From positions 248,001 to 312,000 of the forward strand of contig NZ_JASHJI010000004.1 in assembly GCF_030733265.1 (NCBI RefSeq): a stretch of 64,000 nucleotides of DNA, read 5' to 3'. Positions 43,955-52,681 of the stretch are shown here, one piece after another. The DNA is from Roseibium sp. MMSF_3412. GTDB lineage: Bacteria > Pseudomonadota > Alphaproteobacteria > Rhizobiales > Stappiaceae. The notes beneath the pieces are model-generated. The model had not been told where the DNA came from. It ran no database searches and saw only the letters and a list, made by a program, of their open reading frames with translations. Position 1 is the stretch's first letter; every line of letters starts with the position of its first letter. A program made the translations under genes and the position numbers.

Positions 43955-45163
43955 TTATTGGGCTGTGTAGCTTTGGCCGACGCCGGGTATGCGCCAGATC
44001 CTGAAATTCGGGATCTCCGGATCTTCGAAATTCATCTCGCCATCCACCCAGACGTGCAGGTGGTTCGAGACGACATAAAGCGATCCGTCAGGCCCCCAGG
44101 CGAGCGTATCCGGCCAGTTCATTTCCGGGTGATGAACGAAACGGCTCACCTGACCGGTCGATTCATCGAATTTCATGAGACCGTCGAGCGACAGGGCCGT
44201 CATGTAAATGTTGCCGGCGTTGTCCGCGGTCATGCCATCCGTGTTCGACGGAAGGGACGTTTCCACGCGCACCGCGTTTTCGATCACCGTCTCGTTTGTT
44301 TGAAAGTCACGGAGGATTTCCGTGGGCAGGGAGTAGAGCTTGTTGCCCGTCAGATTGGTCCAGTAGACGGTCTTCTTGTCACCGGAAAGCGCAATTCCAT
44401 CGGCACCGGTCTGCATGCCGCCGTTCTTCAGAACGGGCCGGTCATCGATGTTGAAGAAGAAATTGGGTTCATTGTTGGTAAACTTGTGCTGATCCAGAAT
44501 ACGGCGCACCGTGTTGGTGTTGCTGTCATAGACGATCAGCCCGCCATGAAGCGGATCACAGAAGATGCCGCTGTCGGCGATGTAGGCGACGCCCGTATCA
44601 TTGTCCACGGCCAGATCATTCAGGAAGGAGCACTGCCTGTCCGCCTCGTCAGCGGTGAAGACGTATCGCTGGATCTCCTTGCCTGCCTTGATGTCCCAGA
44701 GGACAAGCTTGGCGTCACCGTCTTCAAACGGAGGGCCGGCAACGTGACCCTGGTCGAGGATCCACATGACGTCATTGCGATCAATCTCAAAGCCAAGAAC
44801 CGCCTTCAGACCGGCCGCGTTGGCAATGTCGTTCATGTCCTCGCTCGGATAGGGCTCCAGTTCCCAGGTGTCGCCGTTCCTGACGAGTTTGGAGAGCGTT
44901 GACGGGATTTCTTTTCCGGCCCACCGCGCTGTTGAAACGTAGATGTTGCCGTTGCTGTCGACCTTGGCGCCCTGCACGAGCGCCTGTCCGAAAATTGCGC
45001 TGTTTTCCCAGGCCGACCTGATGTCTTCGGAAACCACCCTGTAGGGCAGGCTGTTCCATTCGGCGACGATTTCCGGCCGGGGCATGTCCTTGGCGAACGC
45101 GCCACCGAGCCCCAGGAAGACGGCCATGATCGCGGGCAGAGCCGCAAGTCCTGTCTGTGTCAT
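43955..45163 (-). CDS. Periplasmic yellow/MRJP-like beta-propeller protein
   Basis: 402 residues from ATG at 45163 (GTG 45178 is possible but less well placed). Signal peptide MTQTGLAALPAIMAVFLGLG ending AFA. The mature part reads as a six-bladed propeller: DRNDVMWILDQGH, CSFLNDLAVDNDTGVAYIAD, TGADGIALSGDKKTVYWTNL, TDGMTADNAGNIYMTAL. This pattern is that of the major royal jelly/yellow family, related to SMP-30 lactonases. A periplasmic lactonase or isomerase acting on the operon's substrate is a reasonable guess. Confidence 0.75.
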   Translation of the reverse strand: MTQTGLAALPAIMAVFLGLGGAFAKDMPRPEIVAEWNSLPYRVVSEDIRSAWENSAIFGQALVQGAKVDSNGNIYVSTARWAGKEIPSTLSKLVRNGDTWELEPYPSEDMNDIANAAGLKAVLGFEIDRNDVMWILDQGHVAGPPFEDGDAKLVLWDIKAGKEIQRYVFTADEADRQCSFLNDLAVDNDTGVAYIADSGIFCDPLHGGLIVYDSNTNTVRRILDQHKFTNNEPNFFFNIDDRPVLKNGGMQTGADGIALSGDKKTVYWTNLTGNKLYSLPTEILRDFQTNETVIENAVRVETSLPSNTDGMTADNAGNIYMTALSLDGLMKFDESTGQVSRFVHHPEMNWPDTLAWGPDGSLYVVSNHLHVWVDGEMNFEDPEIPNFRIWRIPGVGQSYTAQ

Positions 45164-45188
45164 TTGAAGTGTCCCCACTCTTTCAGCG

Positions 45189-45839
45189 TCAGATCCGGCC
45201 GTATTTCGCGAGGCCTTCGCGCAGGGACCCCGCCTGCATGATCAGCTTCGCCTGCTCGGCCTCGCGAATGTCGATTTCGCGCGCCATTTCAAGAATTTCC
45301 TCTGCCTGCGCGATGGGAACGACCACGACGCCGTCGATATCGCCGACGATGATGTCGCCCGGATGCACGATCACGTCGCCCAGGGGGACAGCGACATTGG
45401 CAGCCAGCGTCTTGTGGCGGCCAAGTGTCGTTCCGGGAGACGAGGACCGGGCGAAGATCTGGAAGTCGTAGTCGCGGCGGATTTCCGTGATGTCGCGCAC
45501 GGCACCATCGAGGACAGCGCCCTCGTGCTTGTTGGCGACGGCACCGGCGGTCATCAGCCCGCCCCACACCGCCACGTTGGCATCGCCGGCGATCGAGATC
45601 ACGATGACGGAGCCCGGTTCGGATTCATCAATGGCATCCAGGGCGTGCTGCGGCGGCACGAATTCGTCGGTCGGGCCCTCAAGCACCGTGACCGCCGGAC
45701 CGACAATCTTGTCCTCGTTGATGCGCGGCTTGATGGCCTGATCCAGATAGCCCTTGCGGCCGGTGATCTTGTCGACCGCATCGGCGACCGACGCTGTCGC
45801 GGTCTCGCGGAAACCCGCGACCAGTTCCTTAAGTTCCAT
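45189..45839 (-). CDS. RraA-like protein (4-hydroxy-4-methyl-2-oxoglutarate aldolase family)
   Basis: 216 residues from ATG at 45839 with AGGAG ahead; the longer frame overlaps the dehydrogenase gene. The core GGLMTAGAVANKHEGAVLDG, then AVRDITEIRRDYDFQIFARS, is typical of the family, with the R/D pair near the metal site. In catabolic operons these proteins are usually HMG/CHA-type aldolases or oxaloacetate decarboxylases rather than RNase E inhibitors. Confidence 0.82.
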   Translation of the reverse strand: MELKELVAGFRETATASVADAVDKITGRKGYLDQAIKPRINEDKIVGPAVTVLEGPTDEFVPPQHALDAIDESEPGSVIVISIAGDANVAVWGGLMTAGAVANKHEGAVLDGAVRDITEIRRDYDFQIFARSSSPGTTLGRHKTLAANVAVPLGDVIVHPGDIIVGDIDGVVVVPIAQAEEILEMAREIDIREAEQAKLIMQAGSLREGLAKYGRI

Positions 45840-45898
45840 TTCCGGTACTCCTGATTGAACCCGTTCTTGAACGGCATTTGCGTGTTTCATTTTCCGGC

Positions 45899-46891
45899 TC
45901 ACCACCTGTTGACCCAGTTGGCCGGGGGCGCTCCCTCCAGGACGCGCACCAGCTCGGCACCGGCGCGTCGCTGCAACTCGCCGACGGACGCTTCCGAATA
46001 CCAGCCGCAATGGTCGCTCAGCACCGTGTTCGGCGCTCCGAGGAGAGGGCTGCCGGGTGCCGGTGGCTCTGCTTCGAAAACATCGATGCCCGCGCCGAAC
46101 ACATTGCCCGCATGCAACGCCTCCGCGAGGGCCTTCTCATCGATCAGGCCGCCACGCGAAGCGTTCAGAACAACGGCGTTTTCCTTCATCAGACCGATGC
46201 GACGGGCATCGATGATGTTACGTGTGGCCTCGGTCAGCGGGGTGTGCAGGCTGACGACGTCGGCCTGACGGCAGAGGCTGTCGAGATCGGTTGCCTCAAC
46301 GTCCCAGGCGGCACGTGTCTTGGCGTCGAGATAGGGATCGCTAACCAGCACGCGGGAAAATCCGAGCGCACGGAACCGTGTGCAGGCGGCGCGGGCGATC
46401 CGGCCGAAGCCGATCAGGCCTATGGTCGCATTGCGATGACCGGGAACCGGGCTCTTCTGACCGACGCCCCACAGGCCCGCCCGCACTTCGGCATCCCGGG
46501 TCACAATTCGTCTTGCGACAGCCAGGTAAAGGGCAATGACATGGTCGCTGACTTCATTCTCCGCGCCATAATCGGGAATGTTGGCAACGTGGATACGGCG
46601 CTCCGTTGCGGTCTTGAGATCGACATTGTCGACACCGACGCCGTATCTCAGAATGAGCTTCAGGCCCGGAACGTCGGAATAGAGCGCGGGGTCGATGCGG
46701 CGCTCACGTGTGAGCACCGCAAAGACATTCTTGTCGGCAAGGGCGGAGAGCGCATCCTCGCCGGCCGGAACCGGCAGAACCCGTGCCCCAAAGGGCTGGA
46801 TCGCCGCCTCTTCCAGCGCATAGTCCGCGTAGCCGGGCTCCAGCACGGCGGCAAACGGCGTCTCAGGTGTGGTTACGGTCTCCGCCCGCAT
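45899..46891 (-). CDS. D-2-hydroxyacid dehydrogenase (phosphoglycerate dehydrogenase-like)
   Basis: 330 residues from ATG at 46891, one base after the TRAP binding-protein stop. NAD-binding ATIGLIGFGRIARAACTRF, the active-site Arg in NASRGGLIDEKALAEAL, Glu in GIDVFEAEPP and His in LSDHCGWYS, as in this family. It probably oxidises or reduces a hydroxyacid made in the same pathway. Cytoplasmic. Confidence 0.87.
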   Translation of the reverse strand: MRAETVTTPETPFAAVLEPGYADYALEEAAIQPFGARVLPVPAGEDALSALADKNVFAVLTRERRIDPALYSDVPGLKLILRYGVGVDNVDLKTATERRIHVANIPDYGAENEVSDHVIALYLAVARRIVTRDAEVRAGLWGVGQKSPVPGHRNATIGLIGFGRIARAACTRFRALGFSRVLVSDPYLDAKTRAAWDVEATDLDSLCRQADVVSLHTPLTEATRNIIDARRIGLMKENAVVLNASRGGLIDEKALAEALHAGNVFGAGIDVFEAEPPAPGSPLLGAPNTVLSDHCGWYSEASVGELQRRAGAELVRVLEGAPPANWVNRW

Positions 46892-46892
46892 G

Positions 46893-47906
46893 TCACCGGT
46901 TCCGGTACTGCGCCACGGCGGCGTCGAGCTTGCCAGGCCATTCCTCGCCGATTTCGCCGACGATGTATTCACGCACGGCCGGCTGCGCCAGTTCGCGGAA
47001 CTTGGCTTTCTGCTCCGGGCTGACAGGTACGACCTCCAGACCCTTCTCGCCGAGAATTGTCGCGGCGTTGGCGTCCTGAGCCGCTGTCATGCCGCGATGA
47101 ATGATCTTGGAGATTTCAATGCACTGGCCGACGGCGGCTTTTTCGGCGTCGGTGAGGCTCTCATAAAAATCGTCGTTGATCATGTAGGCGTGCCAGGAGA
47201 AGACGTGCCCGTCGAGGGAGACGTATTTCTGGTGCTGATAAAGCGACGCGTTGACGATGTTGGTGACACCGTTTTCCTGACCGTCGACAACACCCTGCTG
47301 CAAGGCGCCGGGCAGTTCCGGCCAGGGCACGGGGGTCGCCGAGGCGCCGAGAGATTCCACCAGACGGGTCCAGACCGGGGCGGTCATAACCCGCATCTTC
47401 AGACCCTTCATGTCCTCCGGTTCGGCAACCGGAACCTTGGAGTTGGTAAAGTTGCGCACGCCATTATCGGCAAGACCCAGGACACGGATGCCTGTCTTTG
47501 CGCGCATGTCCTCGAACATTTCCGCGCCGAAGTCACCGTCAACCACGGACCAGGCCATGGCCTGATCATCGAAGAGATACGGCATGGCAAAGACCGCGAA
47601 GGGTTTGTAGACGCCGGATATCGGGCCGTCATGCACAACGCCGAGCTGGATGGTGCCCAGTTGAAGGCCCTCGATGACCTGCCCGCCATCACCCAGCTGG
47701 GAGGCCGGATAGACCTGAACGTCTATGGACCCGGCCGTCTTGCCTTCCACGCAGGTTTCGAAGGCGAGCGCAGCCGCATGTTTGGGCGACGACATGTCAG
47801 CCGCCTGGAAATGTGCGTATTTCAGCTCTTTCGCCGAAGCCGCACCGGCGGCGGAAACGATGGCCAAGGCGGCCGTTGCGCCCAGAAGTCGAGATGTCAG
47901 TTTCAT
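46893..47906 (-). CDS. dctP: TRAP transporter substrate-binding protein
   Basis: 337 residues with signal peptide (LLGATAALAIVSAAGAASA). The DctP fold has the ligand-binding Arg in MKGLKMRVMTAPVWTRLVES and the ALQQGVVDGQENGVTNIVNA block. It binds a small carboxylate in the periplasm and delivers it to the DctQM membrane part encoded just upstream. The neighbouring enzymes suggest a sugar acid; this is inference. Confidence 0.92.
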   Translation of the reverse strand: MKLTSRLLGATAALAIVSAAGAASAKELKYAHFQAADMSSPKHAAALAFETCVEGKTAGSIDVQVYPASQLGDGGQVIEGLQLGTIQLGVVHDGPISGVYKPFAVFAMPYLFDDQAMAWSVVDGDFGAEMFEDMRAKTGIRVLGLADNGVRNFTNSKVPVAEPEDMKGLKMRVMTAPVWTRLVESLGASATPVPWPELPGALQQGVVDGQENGVTNIVNASLYQHQKYVSLDGHVFSWHAYMINDDFYESLTDAEKAAVGQCIEISKIIHRGMTAAQDANAATILGEKGLEVVPVSPEQKAKFRELAQPAVREYIVGEIGEEWPGKLDAAVAQYRNR

Positions 47907-47923
47907 GGTATTCCTCCCGTTTG

Positions 47924-49210
47924 CTAACTGGATAGTCCGAAGAAGCGAGGTAACGCGGTGCTGAGTGCCGGTACGAGAATGACCAGCAGCAGGACCGCCA
48001 TTTCCGCCGCGAGAAGTGGAAGAACGGCGCGGGACAGGCCTTCGATCCTGAGACGGCCAACCGTCGCGATGACAAAGAGCACGGGGCCGACCGGCGGCGT
48101 GATCATGCCGATGGTGAGGTTGAGGACGAGCATCATGGCGAATTGCAGCGGGTCGATGCCGAACTGCGCCGCGATCGGGCCGAGCACCGGCGTCAGAATG
48201 ATCAGGGCCGGAAGCGTGTCGATGAACAGACCGCAGATCAGTGCAAAGCCGGCAAGCAGAAAAAGAACGGTCAAGCGGTCCGATGTCAGGCCCGCGATCG
48301 CAGCCGCCAGGCTTTGCGGAATTTGCAGATAGGTCAGCAGCCAGCCGAACACGGATGCCATTGCAACAATCAAAAGCACCGATGACGTCGTGACGCTTGC
48401 CCTGATTAGCACGGTGTAGAGTTTCTGCATGTTGAGCGAGCGCATGACGAGACCGAGGAGAAGCGCGTAGGCCGTCGCGACCGCACCGGCCTCGGTCGGC
48501 GTGAAGATGCCACCGAGGATTCCACCAAGGATGATCAGCGGCATGAGGAGCGCAGGCCCGGCGGCAAACGCGCTTCTGGCAACCTCCGGCACGGCGGCAC
48601 GGCTCTCGCGTCCCCGGTATCCCTTCCTGATCGAAACAAGATGGTTGGCGACGGCTAGCGCCAGCCCCAGCATCAGCCCGGGGACGATCCCGGCCAGGAA
48701 CAGCCCGGACACGGTTACGCGGTTGTCGGAAATCGCGAAAATGACCATCAGGATGGAGGGCGGAATGATCGGTCCGATCGTTGCCGTGGCCGCCGACAGG
48801 GCACCGGCATAGTTGGCCTCGTATCCGGCCTTGCGCATCATGCGCATAACGATGGCCGATGGCCCGGCCGCGTCCGCGAGCGCCGATCCGGAGATGCCTG
48901 CAAAAAGCATGGACACCAGGACATTGACATGCCCCAGGCCGCCGCGGATATGCCCGACCAGATCGTTGGCGAAGCGCAGCAGGGCCGCCGTCAGGCCGCA
49001 GGCTGTCATCAGCTCAGAGGCCAGGATGAAAAAGGGAACTGCCATCAGCGGAAAAGAATTGATCCCGCCGAACATGCGCTGAGGGATCAGCAGCGGGTTG
49101 AGACTGCCGTCGATCAGGATTGCCGCGGTCGAGGCGACACCCATCGTGAACACGACCGGAAGGCCGAGGGCCAGGGTCAGGAAAAACAGGAGGATCAGGG
49201 TCTTGGCCAT
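47924..49210 (-). CDS. dctM: TRAP transporter large membrane subunit
   Basis: 428 residues, about 12 hydrophobic segments. Family blocks: AVPFFILASELMTACGLTAA, MLFAGISGSALADAAGPSAI, LNLTIGMITPPVGPVLF. It is the ion-coupled transport subunit in the inner membrane. The start shares one base with the stop of the small subunit gene (TGATG). Confidence 0.94.
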   Translation of the reverse strand: MAKTLILLFFLTLALGLPVVFTMGVASTAAILIDGSLNPLLIPQRMFGGINSFPLMAVPFFILASELMTACGLTAALLRFANDLVGHIRGGLGHVNVLVSMLFAGISGSALADAAGPSAIVMRMMRKAGYEANYAGALSAATATIGPIIPPSILMVIFAISDNRVTVSGLFLAGIVPGLMLGLALAVANHLVSIRKGYRGRESRAAVPEVARSAFAAGPALLMPLIILGGILGGIFTPTEAGAVATAYALLLGLVMRSLNMQKLYTVLIRASVTTSSVLLIVAMASVFGWLLTYLQIPQSLAAAIAGLTSDRLTVLFLLAGFALICGLFIDTLPALIILTPVLGPIAAQFGIDPLQFAMMLVLNLTIGMITPPVGPVLFVIATVGRLRIEGLSRAVLPLLAAEMAVLLLVILVPALSTALPRFFGLSS

Positions 49211-49716
49211 CAGGACGCATCCTCCTGGTCGTCAAGCGCGGCTTCCGGCTCAAATTCGCCTGCTACGAAGCGCCGGCACACGAAGGCGAGATGGCAGAGA
49301 AACAGGAAGCAACCGAACGGAATGGCCATGTAGGGAATGCCGCGCGAGATGCCGGTCGCCATGGTTTCCTTGTTCCAGCCGAATTCCACGAACTGGAGGC
49401 CGAACCAGAAGATCAGGCCCATGAAGACCGCCATCACCACGACCGCGCCCCAGCGGATGGGGGTCTTGAGACCGGGCGGCAGAAGCGCGACAAAAAGATC
49501 GATCTCGACCAGGCGGCCGCTTCTGAGCGCAAGGCCCGCGCCGGCAAAGACGCCGAAGATCATCAGGAACCGGGCGACTTCCTCGCCCCAGGCGAGTGAG
49601 CTTCCGAAAAGATACCGGCCGGCGACATTCGTGATCACGATGAGGAAAACCGCAGCGAGCGCCGCCGCGACCAGAGCGCGGTTGACTGCAATCAGGATGC
49701 GCTCGAGCCGCGCCAT
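49210..49716 (-). CDS. dctQ: TRAP transporter small membrane subunit
   Basis: 168 residues with four membrane helices; NVAGRYLFGSSLAWGEEVAR is the typical DctQ motif. First gene of the nine-gene operon, so the promoter must lie in 49717-49880, where a 19-bp palindrome is found. Confidence 0.92.
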   Translation of the reverse strand: MARLERILIAVNRALVAAALAAVFLIVITNVAGRYLFGSSLAWGEEVARFLMIFGVFAGAGLALRSGRLVEIDLFVALLPPGLKTPIRWGAVVVMAVFMGLIFWFGLQFVEFGWNKETMATGISRGIPYMAIPFGCFLFLCHLAFVCRRFVAGEFEPEAALDDQEDAS

Positions 49717-49786
49717 CTGTCCCCTCCCGTAAATCCCGGCTCGCCATCCATCCCGAGGCCGGTCCGTTGTCTTTCTTCACAACTGG

Positions 49787-49805
49787 CATACTGGCATACA
49801 GTATG
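49787..49805. promoter_or_regulatory. 19-bp palindrome between the TRAP operon and GntR gene
   Basis: CATACTG (49787-49793) and CAGTATG (49799-49805) are exact inverted arms around GCATA. A related ATACTG lies near 49819. It sits in the shared divergent promoter region, as expected for an operator of the adjacent GntR protein. Confidence 0.6.
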
Positions 49806-49879
49806 TCAATAACAAAAATACTGTACACAAAACACCGGTGCGCGCTATAAGCCGGTTGGACCGGAGGAAACGAAGACGC

Positions 49880-50524
49880 ATGCTGAAAATCGAGCGACCC
49901 AAATCATTTGCGGAACAGGTGTCCGATGTGCTGCGCGCGCAGATCATCAGCGGCGAGCGCGACATGGGGGAAGCGCTGTCGGAAACGAAGATCGCCAAGG
50001 AACTCGGCGTCAGCCGAACGCCGGTGCGGGAAGCGTTCGCGCGTCTGGAGCTGGAGGGGCTGGTTCATACCGAACCGCAGCGGGGCACGTTCGTTTTCAC
50101 GCTCGACCGTTGCGCCCTCGTCGATATTTGCGACGTCCGCGTCTGCCTGGAAACCGCCGCCCTGCGCAAGGCCATGGAGCGCGATCCGGACGGTCTGGTC
50201 AAGAGCCTCGCGGACATCACCAAAAAGATGACGAAAGCCCGCAAGAAGGCGGACGACCGGCTGTATCTGAGCCTCGACACGGAGTTTCACCAGAAGCTGT
50301 TCGATCACGCGCAGAACATGTTCCTGAACGACGCGTTCCAGACGATCGCGGCGAAAATGGCCTGCCTCAGAAACAAGCTGGGCAATCACCCGGATCACAT
50401 GGAAAAATCCTACGGTGAACACATCCGGATCTGCGAGTTGCTTGCGGCGGGAAAGACAGACGACGCCAGTGAGGTGATGATCAGCCACATCGGCCGCAAG
50501 GAAGGCTCCTACTGGAACAATTGA
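49880..50524 (+). CDS. GntR family regulator, FCD subfamily
   Basis: 214 residues from ATG at 49880. Winged helix at about 8-75 (LSETKIAKELGVSRTPVREA, then EGLVHTEPQRGTFVF) and FCD effector domain (DTEFHQKLFDHAQN, later YGEHIRICELLAAG with ligand or metal His). Divergent from the TRAP/catabolic operon, so it most likely represses that operon until its substrate or an intermediate binds. Confidence 0.9.
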   Translation: MLKIERPKSFAEQVSDVLRAQIISGERDMGEALSETKIAKELGVSRTPVREAFARLELEGLVHTEPQRGTFVFTLDRCALVDICDVRVCLETAALRKAMERDPDGLVKSLADITKKMTKARKKADDRLYLSLDTEFHQKLFDHAQNMFLNDAFQTIAAKMACLRNKLGNHPDHMEKSYGEHIRICELLAAGKTDDASEVMISHIGRKEGSYWNN

Positions 50525-50592
50525 CGGAAGCGCCGTGCGGTCAGGGGGTTTTGAAATGAGACCGACACAACCCGCATCTGTTTTTCCGCGCT

Positions 50593-51081
50593 CTATTTCA
50601 CCGAGATGCAGGTGCAGCTTGCGCGGCTGAAGACGTCCTGGGAGACGCTGCCGAAGGTCGAGCTATCCGACGGCGAGACGCCGCGGGCGCCCATGACGAT
50701 CGTGGCGGCCTCTAACTCCTTCTGCACCTTGACGATTGCGTCGGCCGGCTTTCCGGACAGGATCGGCAGGGTTTCGAAATTGACACCATGGCCCCGGGCC
50801 TTTTCAGCGGCGTGATCAAGGATGATCTGGCCGATCTTGTGGAGGATCTTGTCCGGGGCCGGGCCGAGATTGGCCGAGACCGCCTTGTTCAGGATCTTGT
50901 GCAGCGGCGCGTCGAACTGGCCGGAAACATCCAGCGCCATCAGATCGCTAGCATCCTTGCCTCTCAGCAAAACATGGCAGATCAGCAGCCGTCCCTGATA
51001 TTTCGCCGCCAGATCCGAGGCAATGCGCAGCGCCTTTATCGAGTGAACGGACCCGTCCACCGGGATCAGGATCTTGTGCAT
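50593..51081 (-). CDS. Universal stress protein, UspA family
   Basis: 162 residues in one Usp domain. It opens HKILIPVDGSVHSIKALRIA, and the ATP-site pattern IVMGARGVSPSDSSTFGSVS (G-2x-G-9x-G(S/T)-like) is near the C-terminus. A small soluble protein with nucleotide binding expected; the role is general stress and is not specified here. Single gene between the GntR gene and the creatinase operon. Confidence 0.85.
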   Translation of the reverse strand: MHKILIPVDGSVHSIKALRIASDLAAKYQGRLLICHVLLRGKDASDLMALDVSGQFDAPLHKILNKAVSANLGPAPDKILHKIGQIILDHAAEKARGHGVNFETLPILSGKPADAIVKVQKELEAATIVMGARGVSPSDSSTFGSVSQDVFSRASCTCISVK

Positions 51082-51183
51082 GTCGTCTCCACCCTCGCCA
51101 TGCCCGATAGCTTAGGCAAAACGGGGCAGATGTGAAGACTTGGGTGAATAGCGAACGTATACTGAAATGGCTTTGACCATAGA

Positions 51184-51217
51184 CAAAAGAACCGGAGCGC
51201 TCACGCACCCCGGTTCT
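51184..51217 (-). terminator. Terminator of the creatinase operon
   Basis: On the minus strand AGAACCGG pairs with CCGGTTCT (51188-51195 with 51210-51217) around a 14-base loop, followed by TTTT (51184-51187). It lies 32 bases beyond the creatinase stop. Confidence 0.7.
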
Positions 51218-51248
51218 CATCTCGCCACTGCCTTGACACCGTCCCGCC

Positions 51249-52478
51249 TCAGCGCGCCGGAAGGATGTTGTGCTCGGGGCCGAAGGGGAAGCCGGTGATG
51301 TTGTCCGCGCCGGTCTCGCCAACGATCAGTATGTCGTGCTCCCGGTAGCCGCCGGCACCCGGAAGACCTTCCGGGATCATGATCATCGGCTCCATGGAAA
51401 CCACCATACCCGGCTCCAGGACCGTTTCCACGTCCTCGCGCAGTTCCACCGAGGCTTCTCGGCCATAGTAATGGCTGAGAACCCCAAAGGAGTGACCGTA
51501 ACCGAAACTGCGGAACTTCAGGAGATCGTGGCTGCGGTAGATGTCGTTGAGCGCGGCGGCGATGTCGCAGCAGCGCGCGCCCGGCCGGATCAGCTTCAGG
51601 CCTTCCCGGTGCACATGGCAGTTGATCTCCCAGAGCCGCAGGTGCTCGTCGGAGGCATATTCGCAAAAGAGCGTGCGCTCCAGCGCGGTGTAGTAGCCGA
51701 AGATCATCGGGAAGCAGTTGAGACTGAGGATATCACCTGCTTCAACCGCCTTGTTGGTGACCGGGTTGTGGGCGCCGTCCGTGTTGATGCCGGACTGGAA
51801 CCAGGTCCAGGTGTCCATGAGCTCAACGAAGGGAAACGACCTGCCGATTTCCCGGATCATGGCGTTGGTCGATGCAATCGCGACCTCGTGCTCGGTGACG
51901 CCCGCCTGAACAGCCTCGGCAACGGTGGCACCGCCGATGTCGCAAATGCGCGCGCCCTCGCGGATGAGGACGTGCTCCTCCGCACTCTTGATCGTGCGCT
52001 GTGTCATGGCATCGGCCGCAACATCCACAAAGTCCACGCCCGGGAACGCGGCCTCGAGGGTCTTCAGCAAATCCAGCGAGACATGGTCGAACTCGATGCC
52101 GATGCGGCGCACAGGCGCGTTCGGCCAGCCGATGAGCGACTGGACGGCGTAAAAGAAATTGTCGCGGCGCCAGTCGGTGTAGATCAGCGTGTCGCCATGG
52201 GTCCGGCGCCAGGGTTGACCGCCGTCGATGCCGGCGGCAACCGTGGTTGCCTTGTCCTGCGTGACGACGAGGCCGTATTTGCGGCCGAACTGGCAATAGA
52301 GAAAGCCGGAGTAGTAACAGATGTTGTGATAGGAGGTCATGAGGACGGCATCGATGCCGCGATCCGCCATCAGCTTGCGCAAATTGGCCTGACGCCGGTC
52401 CATCTCTTCAGCGGAGAAAGGCGAAAAACTCTTTTCGCCGTTGTTCATTTCGTAAATGCGGATCATGTCGTCGCTCAT
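51249..52478 (-). CDS. Creatinase (creatine amidinohydrolase)
   Basis: 409 residues, the usual length. Long blocks match Pseudomonas-type creatinase: TSYHNICYYSGFLYCQFGRK, ELMDTWTWFQSGINTDGAHN (His of GAHNP is the catalytic base), LERTLF, FRSFGYGHSFGVLSHYYGRE and MEPMIMIPEGLPGAGGYREH. It hydrolyses creatine to sarcosine and urea without metal, unlike other pita-bread peptidases. Last gene of an ABC importer operon, separated from the permease gene by a strong hairpin. Confidence 0.93.
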   Translation of the reverse strand: MSDDMIRIYEMNNGEKSFSPFSAEEMDRRQANLRKLMADRGIDAVLMTSYHNICYYSGFLYCQFGRKYGLVVTQDKATTVAAGIDGGQPWRRTHGDTLIYTDWRRDNFFYAVQSLIGWPNAPVRRIGIEFDHVSLDLLKTLEAAFPGVDFVDVAADAMTQRTIKSAEEHVLIREGARICDIGGATVAEAVQAGVTEHEVAIASTNAMIREIGRSFPFVELMDTWTWFQSGINTDGAHNPVTNKAVEAGDILSLNCFPMIFGYYTALERTLFCEYASDEHLRLWEINCHVHREGLKLIRPGARCCDIAAALNDIYRSHDLLKFRSFGYGHSFGVLSHYYGREASVELREDVETVLEPGMVVSMEPMIMIPEGLPGAGGYREHDILIVGETGADNITGFPFGPEHNILPAR

Positions 52479-52547
52479 GGAAGATCTCCTTTCCCGATGT
52501 GAGCCGGTTCCGTTTTTCGTTCATTTCCGGGGCCTGAAACGCAAAAC

Positions 52548-52576
52548 GGGCCGGCTTCCCGAAAAGAAGCCGGCCC
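52548..52576 (-). terminator. 11-bp stem between permease and creatinase genes
   Basis: GGGCCGGCTTC (52548-52558) pairs exactly with GAAGCCGGCCC (52566-52576) around CCGAAAA. On the minus strand GTTTTG follows. It is a partial terminator or mRNA-stabilising hairpin that could set creatinase expression apart from the transporter. Confidence 0.6.
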
Positions 52577-52681
52577 GCCAGGCCCAAATCCAAATTGTCT
52601 TGCAACCGGGAGACCCTCTCGTCTCCACCCGGTGGCTGGCGTTCCGCCACCGGCACATATGGTGAGCTGCGGGGCTGTTAC

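Noticed and set aside
51270..52502. 410-residue plus-strand frame opposite creatinase
   Set aside because: High-GC shadow frame; creatinase matches along its entire length.
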